From assembly GCA_964561455.1 (NCBI GenBank), contig CAZLPS010000042.1, positions 1-31,784 on the forward strand: a stretch of 31,784 nucleotides of DNA, in the 5' to 3' direction. Of the stretch, positions 17,605 to 25,885 are shown one piece after another. The DNA comes from JABDGR01 sp964561455. Its GTDB lineage: Bacteria; Verrucomicrobiota; Verrucomicrobiia; Opitutales; JABDGR01. The position numbers and the translations under genes were made by a program. Numbering within the stretch: the stretch's first letter is position 1; every line of letters begins with the position of its first letter. The notes beneath the pieces were generated by a model. The model saw only the letters and a program-made list of their open reading frames with translations, was not told the DNA's origin and searched no databases.

Positions 17605-18711
17605 TCAGCGCAATTTCAACGTGCCCAGCCCGGCGAGCGCGAACAGCACGGACAAGATCCAAAAGCGGATGACCAGTTTTGATTCCGGCCAGCCGAGCAA
17701 TTCAAAATGATGATGCAGTGGGGACATCAGAAAGATGCGCTTGCCGCCGCGCAATTTAAAGGACGCCACCTGCAACAACACCGAACCGGCCTCCATGACA
17801 AAAATTCCGCCGACGATGATGAGCGTAAACGGTTGCTGGGTCATAAAGGCAATGGCGCCGATGATGCCGCCCAGGGCCAGCGAACCCGTGTCGCCCATGA
17901 AGACCGACGCCGGCAGGGCGTTGTGCCACAAGAACGCCAGCCCACCCCCAACGAGCGCGGAACAGACGATGGCCAACTCGCCCACGCCCGGCACGTAGGA
18001 AATATTCAAATATTCGGCGATGCGCGCGTTGCCCGCGGAATAGGCGAAAATGGCATAGACCAGCGCGACCGTGATGGTGCAGCCAATCGCCAGACCGTCC
18101 ATGCCATCGGTCAAATTGATGGCGTTGCTGGAGCCGGCCATGACGAGGAAAAAGAAGGGTGCCACAAACCAAATCGGCATATCCGGGATGAGGGCCGGAA
18201 TGCGGAACGGCACGCGTAGCGCGCTCATGGCGTGGTGTATATCCGGATGCCAAAAAAAGAGCAGTCCCACCGCCACGATGGTGAGCGCACCCTGCCCCGC
18301 CAGCTTCCAGCGACTTGCGAGACCCTTGCTGTTCTTCTTGGTGATCTTTAGATAATCGTCGGCAAAGCCGATTGCGGTCAACCCGGTGAACAACATCAGG
18401 CAGACGCCGACGTAGGTGTTGGGCTTGGCCCACAAAAGCACGCTCACCGTCACCACCAAATAAATGAGCAGACCACCCATGGTCGGGGTGCCCGCCTTGG
18501 ACAGTTTGCTTTCGGCCAGTTTGCCCAAATCATCCTTGCCGCGCGAGGGATGGGCGGCCTTCAAACCGCGCAATTTCTCAAACAGCCACGGTGCCAGTAA
18601 AAAGCCCAGCAACAGGGCCGTCGCCGCGCCGCCCAAACCGCGAAACGTTTCGTAGCGAAACAGACGCAACGGTCCCCAGGATTTTTCGTAATTGGCCAAA
18701 AATGTCAGCAT
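17605..18711 (-). CDS. mraY: Phospho-N-acetylmuramoyl-pentapeptide-transferase MraY
   Basis: MraY is the integral membrane enzyme that moves phospho-MurNAc-pentapeptide onto undecaprenyl phosphate, giving lipid I. The 368-residue protein has about ten membrane segments and the family signatures GTPTMGGLLI (74-83), FADDYLKITKKNSKGL (about 116-131, with the Asp pair 118/119 that binds Mg2+) and the nucleotide-side NAINLTDGMDGLAIG. The C-terminus has SPLHHHFELLGW, the conserved His cluster. The start codon overlaps the end of murF by 7 bases and has GGGAGG about 10 bases upstream, so coupling to murF is likely. Confidence 0.97.
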   Translation of the reverse strand: MLTFLANYEKSWGPLRLFRYETFRGLGGAATALLLGFLLAPWLFEKLRGLKAAHPSRGKDDLGKLAESKLSKAGTPTMGGLLIYLVVTVSVLLWAKPNTYVGVCLMLFTGLTAIGFADDYLKITKKNSKGLASRWKLAGQGALTIVAVGLLFFWHPDIHHAMSALRVPFRIPALIPDMPIWFVAPFFFLVMAGSSNAINLTDGMDGLAIGCTITVALVYAIFAYSAGNARIAEYLNISYVPGVGELAIVCSALVGGGLAFLWHNALPASVFMGDTGSLALGGIIGAIAFMTQQPFTLIIVGGIFVMEAGSVLLQVASFKLRGGKRIFLMSPLHHHFELLGWPESKLVIRFWILSVLFALAGLGTLKLR

Positions 18712-20141
18712 GGCACATGGGCCTCCCTGCCCTGGCGCAACGGGTGCGGCAATAATTGTTCCAACGCGTAAGCGCGGCTGCCTTTTAATAATACCGCCCC
18801 GGAAAAATTCGCCACGGCCGCTTCCGCCAGTTCCAGTGAAACCACGCCGATTTGCGCTGAAGAATGGCCGGTCGCAAACAAGGATGCCCGGTAATCCTCC
18901 GCGTGCGGGCCGATGAGCAGCGCCCGATCTTGGGGACGCAACCGCAATCCCGCCACGGCCGTGCGGTGCAACGCCGCCGCCTGCGGCCCCAGTTCCGCCA
19001 TGCTCCCAAGAATGTAAAGCCGCGGTTGTTCCACCGGCGCCCGCACGGCAAATCCGGCCAGCGCATCCGCCATGGATGACGGGTTCGCGTTATAACAATC
19101 GGCTAGGAATATCTTATTCCCATGGCACAGCCACTCCCCACGCAGGGGAGCCGGTTGCCACTCGGACAACGCCGCCTGGACCACTCCGTCGGCCACCCCC
19201 AGCAAGTGCGCCGTCACCACCGCAAGCGCCGCATTGGCCGCCAGGCCGGGTGTCATCGAAGTGGGCAAATTCCACGTGCAGGTCTCGCCGCCAGTCTCAA
19301 AAACTTCCAAGCGCCAGCCGGCGCCCGGTTGATAAACCGCGCGGTAGAGAAAGAGCCGTGCGGACGGGCCGGCAGGCGGCGGCCCGTCCGCTGGCGCCAC
19401 CACCGCAGCCTGCGCGGGTAGGCGCCGAAAGACATAATATTCCAAACACGAGGCCGGCATTACCACCCACCCCCCCGGCCGAACGGCCTGCGCCAGCCGG
19501 GCCTTCTCATGGGCGACGCCTTCGACCGAACCCAGCTTCTCCAAATGGGCTGGGGCGACGAGGGTGATGAGGGCGATGTCCGGCTGAATCATCTTCGCCA
19601 GTTCCGCCATTTCCCCGCGCTCGCTGATGCCCGCTTCGATGACGCCGAAACGGTGCGCCACCGGATCCAAGCCGCACAACGTCAGCGGCACACCGAGCAA
19701 ATTATTTTCATTGCCTTGCGTGGCATGCACGGCGGGCCCCAGCAACAGGCGCAACAATTCCTTCGTCGAGGTTTTGCCCGCGCTGCCAGTGATACCCACG
19801 ATGGAGCCCGGAAAATTCTTCCGCTGCGCGGCCGCCACCGCCCGCCAGGCCCTGGCCGGCTCCGCGACCAGCAATTGGGGCAGGGCGACTCTTTCATCCA
19901 CCTGCGCCACGAGGGCGCCGCCGGCACCCGCCGCCCGCGCCGCTTCCAAATAGTCGTGCCCGTCACGCTTCGGCGTTTTCAACGCGACAAATATTTCTCC
20001 GGGCCGCAGGCGGCGCGAGTCGGCCACAAGCGGGCCCAACGCGGGCCCTGGAGAAGGGCCGCGCCACCGGCCGCCAGTCCAGGCGGCCAGATCGGCTGGG
20101 TCGTAGAGGGGCATGGAGCGTGCGAAATTCGGCATTAGCAT
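18705..20141 (-). CDS. murF: UDP-N-acetylmuramoyl-tripeptide--D-alanyl-D-alanine ligase
   Basis: MurF adds the D-Ala-D-Ala made by Ddl to complete the UDP-MurNAc-pentapeptide. The product is 478 residues from the ATG at 20141, which overlaps the murE stop as TGATG; a GTG one codon earlier (20144) is an equal alternative. Motifs are ADSRRLRPGEIFVALK in the N-terminal domain, the P-loop ITGSAGKTSTKELLR (about 117-131), the ENNLLGVPLTLC segment, the EAGISERGEMAEL segment, and the C-terminal LADCYNANPSSMADAL and LGSMAELGPQA. The gene lies tightly between murE and mraY. Confidence 0.95.
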   Translation of the reverse strand: MLMPNFARSMPLYDPADLAAWTGGRWRGPSPGPALGPLVADSRRLRPGEIFVALKTPKRDGHDYLEAARAAGAGGALVAQVDERVALPQLLVAEPARAWRAVAAAQRKNFPGSIVGITGSAGKTSTKELLRLLLGPAVHATQGNENNLLGVPLTLCGLDPVAHRFGVIEAGISERGEMAELAKMIQPDIALITLVAPAHLEKLGSVEGVAHEKARLAQAVRPGGWVVMPASCLEYYVFRRLPAQAAVVAPADGPPPAGPSARLFLYRAVYQPGAGWRLEVFETGGETCTWNLPTSMTPGLAANAALAVVTAHLLGVADGVVQAALSEWQPAPLRGEWLCHGNKIFLADCYNANPSSMADALAGFAVRAPVEQPRLYILGSMAELGPQAAALHRTAVAGLRLRPQDRALLIGPHAEDYRASLFATGHSSAQIGVVSLELAEAAVANFSGAVLLKGSRAYALEQLLPHPLRQGREAHVPC

Positions 20142-21634
20142 CACGGACGGCGGAGGGTTGTGCCGTAACGAAGGTTCAAGAGTTCCCGCGCAACCTGGCG
20201 GTCGTCGAATGGCACCACGGTATCGGCAAATTCCTGGAAGGTTTCATGGCCCTTGCCGGCAATAAGCACACAATCGCCGGGCTTGGCCTCTTCCATCGCA
20301 AGCGCAATGGCGCGGCGGCGGTCATCCACGAACCGGATGCGCGTCGGTGCCGTTAGCCCGCCGCGCATGTCCGCAAAAATCTGCGCCAGCGGCTCCTTGC
20401 GCGGATTATCCGCAGTGGCCCAGGCGAAATCGGCCCAGCGCTGCACGGCGGCCGTCATCCGCGGGCGTTTGGCGCGGTCGCGGTTGCCGCCACAGCCAAA
20501 AACCACCAGCAGCCGTCCGGCACACACGTCACGCAGCATGGTGAGGGCGTGGCTAAGGGCGTCATCCGTGTGGGCATAGTCGACCAAAACCTGGAACGGC
20601 TGGCTGGAATCAATCTTTTCCATGCGGCCCGGCACCCCGGAGAATTGAGCCAGGCGCGGCACGAGCAAGTTTAAATCGCGCCCCGCCGCCCGGGCCAGCC
20701 CCAGTGCGCACAATGCATTCAAGATGTTATAACGCCCGGGAAGCGCGAGGGTCAGCCGCGCCCGCCCACCCGTCCATTCGACTTCACACTGGCTGCCGCC
20801 CGGCGCCAAGACCACGTTGACAGCGCGCAAACCGGCCGACGCCGAAAAACCGTACGTCACCGCTTCGACGCCCGCAGGCAGGCGATCCACCAGCACGCGG
20901 CCATACGGATCGTCCACGTTGATCACCGCCACCCGCGCCTGGTGGCCACATTCGCCGGTGAATAGGCGGGCCTTGGCATTAAAATAATTTTCCAGCGAAC
21001 CATGGTAGTCCAGATGGTCCTGCGTCAAATTGGTAAAGGCCACGGCGTCAAAACGCACCCCGTGGATCCGGGCCTGCGCCACCGCATGGGAGCTGACTTC
21101 CATCGCGCAGGCCGTGCAGCCCGCGTCGCGCATCTGGTCAAACAGGGCAAAAAGGTCCACCGATTCCGGTGTGGTCTTGTAGGAGGGCAGCGTGCGCGCA
21201 CCCACCTCGTAACGGACAGTGCCAATGAGTCCGCAGGGCGCGTCCGGCCCCTTGAGCAAAAATTGCGTCATCATGGACACGGTCGTTTTGCCGTTGGTGC
21301 CGGTGACGCCGGTGAGAAATAAATCCTCGTCCGGATCACGGTAAAACCGTCGGGCAATTTCCGCCATGGCCACGCGCACATCCAGCACCTGCGCCCACAC
21401 GGCCGGCGAATGTTTGGCGGGAGGCCGCGCTGACACCACGGCCACCGCGCCGCGTCCGATCGCCTCCTCAACAAAATCCGCGCCATTCACCCGCGCCCCT
21501 TCCAATGCGAAGAAGAGTGCCCCCGGCACCACGCGGCGGCTGTCCGTCACCAGACCCGTGATGGCCCGGTCGGCGTCACCGCGCAGGGCCAGCACGGTCG
21601 TGCCGGAAAGAAGGTTTTTCAGCGAGTAGTCCAT
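20141..21634 (-). CDS. murE: UDP-N-acetylmuramoyl-tripeptide synthetase MurE, meso-diaminopimelate type
   Basis: MurE adds the third residue of the stem peptide. The ATG at 21634 gives 497 residues, the usual length, with the N-terminus MDYSLKNLLSG aligning well with family members. Motifs are VTDSRRVVPGALFFALEG, P-loop GTNGKTT (112-118), KTTPESVDLF, MEVSSHAVAQAR, TNLTQDHLDYHG, VDYAHTDDALSHAL, GCGGNRDRAKRP and ADNPRKEPL. The DNPR tetrad (409-412) is the recognised signature for meso-diaminopimelate rather than L-Lys, so the wall should be of the direct diaminopimelate type. The frame is open to a TTG at 21739 that has AAAGGAG 6 bases before it and overlaps ftsI; this longer form (35 extra residues) cannot be excluded. 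Confidence 0.95.
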   Translation of the reverse strand: MDYSLKNLLSGTTVLALRGDADRAITGLVTDSRRVVPGALFFALEGARVNGADFVEEAIGRGAVAVVSARPPAKHSPAVWAQVLDVRVAMAEIARRFYRDPDEDLFLTGVTGTNGKTTVSMMTQFLLKGPDAPCGLIGTVRYEVGARTLPSYKTTPESVDLFALFDQMRDAGCTACAMEVSSHAVAQARIHGVRFDAVAFTNLTQDHLDYHGSLENYFNAKARLFTGECGHQARVAVINVDDPYGRVLVDRLPAGVEAVTYGFSASAGLRAVNVVLAPGGSQCEVEWTGGRARLTLALPGRYNILNALCALGLARAAGRDLNLLVPRLAQFSGVPGRMEKIDSSQPFQVLVDYAHTDDALSHALTMLRDVCAGRLLVVFGCGGNRDRAKRPRMTAAVQRWADFAWATADNPRKEPLAQIFADMRGGLTAPTRIRFVDDRRRAIALAMEEAKPGDCVLIAGKGHETFQEFADTVVPFDDRQVARELLNLRYGTTLRRP

Positions 21635-21722
21635 GCAGGCACGGCCCCGGCGCTCACTTTCCGCCATCGCCGCAAGACGCGCGGCCATGAGGAAGGGGCT
21701 GATGCCGAGGCTGTTTTCAAGG

Positions 21723-23555
21723 TTAGCGAAAGAAATCAAGATTGTCTCCTTTCATTGCAACAAGATTGGTACGCGCACTGGTGGCGGGATTGCAGGGCTG
21801 GATGCCCAAATAATTGACTGAATCCTTCGCCACCTGCTGGAAAGCCTTCGCCGAAACGATGCCGCCGTAGGCGATCCCCTTGCCTTGCATGTTGGCATCA
21901 TCCACGATTATCGTAATGACGAGGCGCGGGCGTTCAGCGGGCAGATAACCGGAAAAAGTCGAGATGTGATGATCGCTGGAATACTTGCCGTTAATGATCT
22001 TCTGCGTGGTGCCCGTTTTGCCCGCCACGGTGATGTCCTGCAAATTCGCGCGCGTCGCGGTGCCATCCTTGACCACTTCGCACAGCATCAGGTTCATCGT
22101 GTCCGCGGTGGCCGTCGAAATGACGCGGCGTTCCACTTTCGGCACGAATTGCACGACCGTCGCGCCCCGGGCATCCACGATGCGGCGCACCACGTGCGGC
22201 TCCATCAGCAGACCATGGTTGGCCACCACCGTCATGGCTTGGTGGACTTGCAGCGCCGTCGCATCCACGCCGTGGCCCATGGGCATGCGCGTGATGAGCA
22301 GGCTGTCCAAATCGAAATCCCGCAGCGGGTGCAGTACCCCGCGGGATTCGCCCGCCAAACCCATCCCCGTGACTTTTCCAAAACCAAAGGCCGCCGCATA
22401 GTCGCGCAAACGCGGCGCGCCCAGCTTGACCCCGATGTTCGCCGCGCCGCGGTTGGACGACTCTGCGACGATCTTCTCCACCGTCAGCACACCGTTATGC
22501 TCGGCGTCGTCCGGCAGTTTCAAAATCCGGCCGTTGACTTCGATCGTGGGTTTGGCGCAGTCAAAAGTGTCCGTCGGCTGCACGACGCCTTCATTGAGCG
22601 CCGCGGCAGCGGTGACCACCTTGAAGGTGGATCCGGGCTCAAACACATCGGCCAGGGCGCGATTCTTTAAATTCACCTGCGGAAAATCCTGGTAACGATT
22701 CGGGTCGTAAGTGGGGTAATTGGCCATGGCCAGGATTTCCCCTGAAGAGGGTTCGCTCATGATGATTGTGACGCCTTGCGGCTGATATTCCTTCACCAGG
22801 CTGTCCACGGTCCGTTCGGCATAGTCCTGCAGCTGCAGGTCAATGGTCAGTTCCACCTTCAAGCCATTCGCCGGATCCACCTGGCGGATACCAAACTGAT
22901 CCAATTCGTGGTGATGGCCGTCCTGCTCTGTTTCGCGCCAGCCGTTTTGACCCCGCAAATAGAAATCCATGGCGGATTCAATGCCGGCTTGGGGCACACC
23001 GTCCTTGCTCATGAAACCCAGCACGTGCGCCGCCAATTGTCCGCCGGGATAAACCCGTTCATATTTGCGATTGCCATAGACACCCTTGATCTTTAGCGCC
23101 TCAATTTGGCCCTCCACGGATGGATCCACCCGCGGGCTCAACACCGTCCAGCGGATGGTCTGGTGTTCCGTACCTTCGTTGGAATCAACCTCCTTGTACT
23201 TGTTCGTAAAGGCCTGTTCGACGTCCGCTGCAGGCAGGCCCAACAAACCGGCCAACGCCGGCAGCTTGGCCTTGTCCTTCAGTTGGTCGCCCTGCCACTC
23301 CACGGCCTGAGGGTCCACACCCAGCTCATAAAGCACGCGCGTGGTGGCGAGGGTAAATCCGTGCTGGTCCACGATGTCACCACGGGACGCATAGAGCAGG
23401 TCAAATTTTTGACGGTCATGCCGGACCACTTCCAGCAAATGGGGCCGTTGTACCACGTGCAAGTCATACAGCCGGTAAAAGACCGCGCCGAAACACAGCA
23501 CGACGACAACGGTCATCAGACCCAGACGGAAAGGAGATACAAACGCTCGGCTCAT
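21723..23555 (-). CDS. ftsI: Septal transpeptidase FtsI (class B penicillin-binding protein)
   Basis: FtsI cross-links new septal peptidoglycan in partnership with FtsW. The 610-residue protein has a short cytoplasmic tail, one membrane segment (about 11-28, LGLMTVVVVLCFGAVFYR), a class B dimerisation domain with SRGDIVDQHG (57-66), and the transpeptidase domain. The active-site motifs are STFK (309-312, nucleophile Ser309), SSN (366-368) and KTG (513-515). No PASTA domain is present. The ATG overlaps the stop of the upstream ftsL-like gene (ATGA), indicating translational coupling. The final codons contain AAAGGAG, which could act as a ribosome binding site for an alternative murE start. Confidence 0.96.
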   Translation of the reverse strand: MSRAFVSPFRLGLMTVVVVLCFGAVFYRLYDLHVVQRPHLLEVVRHDRQKFDLLYASRGDIVDQHGFTLATTRVLYELGVDPQAVEWQGDQLKDKAKLPALAGLLGLPAADVEQAFTNKYKEVDSNEGTEHQTIRWTVLSPRVDPSVEGQIEALKIKGVYGNRKYERVYPGGQLAAHVLGFMSKDGVPQAGIESAMDFYLRGQNGWRETEQDGHHHELDQFGIRQVDPANGLKVELTIDLQLQDYAERTVDSLVKEYQPQGVTIIMSEPSSGEILAMANYPTYDPNRYQDFPQVNLKNRALADVFEPGSTFKVVTAAAALNEGVVQPTDTFDCAKPTIEVNGRILKLPDDAEHNGVLTVEKIVAESSNRGAANIGVKLGAPRLRDYAAAFGFGKVTGMGLAGESRGVLHPLRDFDLDSLLITRMPMGHGVDATALQVHQAMTVVANHGLLMEPHVVRRIVDARGATVVQFVPKVERRVISTATADTMNLMLCEVVKDGTATRANLQDITVAGKTGTTQKIINGKYSSDHHISTFSGYLPAERPRLVITIIVDDANMQGKGIAYGGIVSAKAFQQVAKDSVNYLGIQPCNPATSARTNLVAMKGDNLDFFR

Positions 23556-23959
23556 CGCAGCACGTGCAAATGGGTGGTGGGCTCAACCGCGGCAAAAGTA
23601 AGGGAAAATGCCGGGGCCGCGGCAGGGGCCGGAGCTTCGAGCTGGGGGCCGGAACCCGACATGCGCACCCAGTGAATTTGGGTTTCGGTCATCGGCGCCA
23701 GGCGGGTGCCGACCCGCGCCCGCAGTGCCTCCGGTTCCTGCGCCATGGCGACGGCCGCGGCCATTTCTTGAATATGGCGCCCGGTGTCCACGAGCGTGGA
23801 TTGCAGCTTCACCGACGACGCCGCCAGGTGCGCCACTTCCTGGCGGAGGTGGATCACCATCAAACCCGCGCCCGCCGCCCCGCCGAGGAACAGCAAGAAC
23901 AACACGGCGGGAAGCAGGCGCAGCCAGAACGCGGGCGGTTGACGGGGTGGTTCACGCAT
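23552..23959 (-). CDS. ftsL: FtsL-like bitopic division protein
   Basis: The call rests on position and topology, because FtsL sequences are poorly conserved. The 135-residue product has a short N-terminus with a few basic residues, a single membrane segment (about 14-37, LLPAVLFLLFLGGAAGAGLMVIHL) and a helical stretch (about 38-80, REVAH-type with LQSTLVDTGRHIQEM) suited to a coiled coil. This is the layout of FtsL, which binds FtsQ and activates FtsWI. A Pro/Ala-rich and then hydrophobic tail (about 105-135) is longer than in most FtsL proteins. It sits between rsmH and ftsI, where ftsL belongs, and overlaps ftsI by 4 bases. The leader before the ATG is CATTCACTCCC, with no Shine-Dalgarno sequence. 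Confidence 0.75.
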   Translation of the reverse strand: MREPPRQPPAFWLRLLPAVLFLLFLGGAAGAGLMVIHLRQEVAHLAASSVKLQSTLVDTGRHIQEMAAAVAMAQEPEALRARVGTRLAPMTETQIHWVRMSGSGPQLEAPAPAAAPAFSLTFAAVEPTTHLHVLR

Positions 23960-24037
23960 GGGAGTGAATGATTAGGGTTGAATAAATGTGGTGTATTTTT
24001 GACTTATTGTGATATTGAATTCCTCAAAAAATCGCGC
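23960..24037. other. AT-rich spacer between rsmH and the ftsL-like gene
   Basis: This 78-base gap is clearly richer in A and T than its surroundings and is one of the larger breaks in the dcw cluster. Read on the minus strand it has TTGAGG and AATATC/ACAATAA stretches, but no pair with good promoter spacing. It may hold a weak internal promoter; nothing is certain. Confidence 0.3.
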
Positions 24038-25018
24038 TCAGGCGCGGGTCCGGGGCAGCAGCCGCGCCGCTCGCAGGCGGGCGGACCGGCTGCGGGGATT
24101 GGCCGCCAGTTCCGCGGAACCTGGCATGACGGGTTTGCGCGTCAACAGTTCCGCGCGCGCGGCCGCGCGCAATTGCGCCGGCGTGGCATCGTCGGCATGC
24201 TCCGGCCGGCCGCACAGCCGATTCATAAAGCGCTTGGTAATTCGATCTTCCAAAGAATGAAAACTGATGACCGCCAGCACGCCGCCAGGCGCCAGCCGGT
24301 CCACTGCTTTCGGCAACGCCGCCTCCAATTCGTCCAACTCCGCATTCAAAGTAATGCGCAAACCCTGAAATGTCCGGGTGGCTGGGTGAATTCGGGAGGG
24401 GATGCCGCCAACGGCCTCGGCCACCACCTCGGCCAGCGTATCCGTCCTCGCCAAGCGGCCTGTGCCGCGGAAGCGCAAGATGGCTTCGACGACCCGGCGC
24501 CACTTCGGCTCCTCGCCGGCATCCCGCACCGCTGCCACCAGTTGCTCGCGGGTCGCCTGCTCCAGGAATTGGGCCGCAGGCAGGCCCTCGCGCGGATCCA
24601 GGCGCATGTCGGCCGGCGCCGCCTGGCGGAAGGAGAAACCACGCGCTGCTTCATTGAGTTGGAAAGAAGATACGCCGAGGTCAAAAACAACCGCGGCGTA
24701 TCCAGGTTCAGTCAGTTCGTCTATCCGGGAAAAGGAAAGATCGTGGAAATCGAGTCGACCGGGGAATTCCGCGGCCAGCACCGCCGCCCGCCCTTGGGCC
24801 GCGGGATCACGGTCCAGCGCCGTCACCCGGACGGCCGGGTTGGACGCCAGCATCGCCCGCGTATGACCGCCCCCGCCAAAAGTGCAGTCTAAAAAATGGA
24901 GTGCGCCAGATACCTGATTCTGCTTGAGCAAGGCCACCAGTTCGGTCACGAGAACGGGCGTGTGCCCAAAAGCTGGTTCCACCGCCGCGCGCAGCCCGAC
25001 AGCTCCGGCGTTCGGCAT
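24038..25018 (-). CDS. rsmH: 16S rRNA (cytosine(1402)-N4)-methyltransferase RsmH
   Basis: RsmH methylates N4 of C1402 in 16S rRNA near the P site; it is the usual second gene of dcw clusters. The ATG at 25018 gives 326 residues. Motifs are GHTPVLVTELVALL, the SAM-binding FLDCTFGGGGHTRAML, the ALDRDPAAQ segment, the VFDLGVSSFQLNEAARGFSFR signature, the RGLRITLN-type segment (here FQGLRITLNAELDELEAAL), and GGVLAVISFHSLEDRITKRF. A longer form from the ATG at 25075 would add MYCGLDSTPRAQAEKPGSA and overlap the small ORF upstream; the shorter form better matches the family N-terminus. It is followed by the AT-rich gap and the ftsL-like gene. Confidence 0.95.
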   Translation of the reverse strand: MPNAGAVGLRAAVEPAFGHTPVLVTELVALLKQNQVSGALHFLDCTFGGGGHTRAMLASNPAVRVTALDRDPAAQGRAAVLAAEFPGRLDFHDLSFSRIDELTEPGYAAVVFDLGVSSFQLNEAARGFSFRQAAPADMRLDPREGLPAAQFLEQATREQLVAAVRDAGEEPKWRRVVEAILRFRGTGRLARTDTLAEVVAEAVGGIPSRIHPATRTFQGLRITLNAELDELEAALPKAVDRLAPGGVLAVISFHSLEDRITKRFMNRLCGRPEHADDATPAQLRAAARAELLTRKPVMPGSAELAANPRSRSARLRAARLLPRTRA

Positions 25019-25055
25019 CGCCGAACCCGGTTTTTCCGCTTGCGCGCGGGGGGTG

Positions 25056-25259
25056 CTATCTAATCCGCAATACATTCTGTAAAATCCGCCAGCCGGCGGG
25101 GTTGATTTTGAGGGAGGGTCGGCGGCGCACCCGGCTCGTCATGGGGTCAAACAAGGCCCGCGACGCCACAGATACACCGATATACTGCCAGGGCTCCGCG
25201 TCGCCGCGTATAGGACGCAGCAAATGGCGGTTGGCCGGATCATGTCGGGTGATGCTCAT
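25056..25259 (-). CDS. Possible small basic protein between mraZ and rsmH
   Basis: A 67-residue frame from the ATG at 25259 reads MSITRHDPANRHLLRPIRGDAEP... and ends in a basic segment (SRVRRRPSLKINPAGWRILQ). It fills most of the otherwise non-coding 333-base gap between mraZ and rsmH, on the same strand. A GGAA stretch lies 11-14 bases upstream of the ATG. It contains no membrane segment, Cys cluster or recognised domain. The same frame is open further upstream through mraZ in the wrong frame, so openness alone is weak evidence in this GC-rich DNA. It may be a real small gene or a chance frame. Confidence 0.4.
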   Translation of the reverse strand: MSITRHDPANRHLLRPIRGDAEPWQYIGVSVASRALFDPMTSRVRRRPSLKINPAGWRILQNVLRIR

Positions 25260-25351
25260 GGTTTTGTGTTTCCGGTTGAGGGAAATTCGGGTAAGGTGGC
25301 TGAATGATGGCAAAATACAGTGAGTTGGCGGCTGGCGGCGCATACCCACGC

Positions 25352-25819
25352 CTACAGGCCAAATTTCTTGAGCATCGCCGGGTCGAAATCGAGCGTCGCC
25401 GGGGTGATGTCCGTGGGCACCGGGCAGAGTTCGGGCGACCACAGCGAAAAAGTGGCGAGGCGCCCGACGAGCACGACTTCCTTGTCGAGGAGCGCGAAGC
25501 GGCGCAGTTTTTCCGGCAGGCCGATGCGGCCCTGCGCGTCGCACCCAAAGTTCTCGGCGTACGCCATGATTTTGCCCAGTGCGTCGGACTCCACCGGATT
25601 GCCCATCGGGCCGCCGTTTTCTTCCATGAGGGCGTCGATCCGCGCCTTCATCTTGGGAGGATACACCGTGATACTCCCATCCTTGTTCGGCAATGCCAAA
25701 AATGTGGCGGCTCCCTCGTCCCCCGAGAACCGCCATTTGGCCGGTATCGTGAGGCGACCCTTCGCATCGAGCGTGTGCCGATACGTGCCGACGAAAGTGC
25801 CATTGCTGGAGGTGGTCAT
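25352..25819 (-). CDS. mraZ: Transcriptional regulator MraZ
   Basis: MraZ is the DNA-binding regulator that heads dcw clusters and in studied bacteria binds repeats in its own promoter. The 155-residue product has two AbrB-like swapped-hairpin domains: residues about 8-55 with GTYRHTLDAKGRLTIPAKWR, and about 85-135 with ENFGCDAQGRIGLPEKLRRFA. The DAKGR and DAQGR motifs are the DNA-contacting signature. The gene is divergent from tlyA, and the spacer carries four TGG boxes with a 10-base period just upstream, so autoregulation is likely. The leader (CCTCCCGCTCGTTT before ATG) lacks a Shine-Dalgarno sequence. Confidence 0.96.
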   Translation of the reverse strand: MTTSSNGTFVGTYRHTLDAKGRLTIPAKWRFSGDEGAATFLALPNKDGSITVYPPKMKARIDALMEENGGPMGNPVESDALGKIMAYAENFGCDAQGRIGLPEKLRRFALLDKEVVLVGRLATFSLWSPELCPVPTDITPATLDFDPAMLKKFGL

Positions 25820-25844
25820 AAACGAGCGGGAGGTCCATTACGTG

Positions 25845-25879
25845 CTCCACTATAACCCATAATGCACCACAATAACCCA
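25845..25879 (-). promoter_or_regulatory. Candidate MraZ operator: four TGG boxes with 10-base period
   Basis: On the minus strand the spacer upstream of mraZ reads TGGGT (25879-25875), TGGTG (25869-25865), TGGGT (25859-25855) and TGGAG (25849-25845), each separated by exactly 5 bases. MraZ of E. coli binds three TGGGN repeats separated by 5 bases, so this matches the known operator architecture with one extra unit. Two boxes are perfect TGGGT and two are degenerate (TGGTG and TGGAG). They end 26 bases before the mraZ ATG and overlap the probable promoter, which fits repression of the dcw cluster. Binding itself is inferred. Confidence 0.8.
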
Positions 25880-25885
25880 CGTCAA
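25859..25885 (-). promoter_or_regulatory. Candidate sigma-70-type promoter of mraZ and the dcw cluster
   Basis: On the minus strand TTGACG (25885-25880) resembles a -35 box and CATTAT (25864-25859) a -10 box. The 15-base spacing is short of the usual 17, so the assignment is tentative. Both elements interleave with the MraZ boxes. Confidence 0.4.

Noticed and set aside
21885..22670. Plus-strand His/Arg-rich 261-residue frame
   Set aside because: It is antisense to the transpeptidase domain of ftsI, and its composition fits a shadow frame.
23978..24892. Plus-strand 304-residue frame
   Set aside because: It is antisense to rsmH, has biased Arg/Gly/Gln content and no recognisable domain.
25829..25835. 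GGAGGT on the plus strand near mraZ as a ribosome binding site
   Set aside because: It is on the strand opposite to mraZ and has no plus-strand start codon at a suitable distance with a credible frame.
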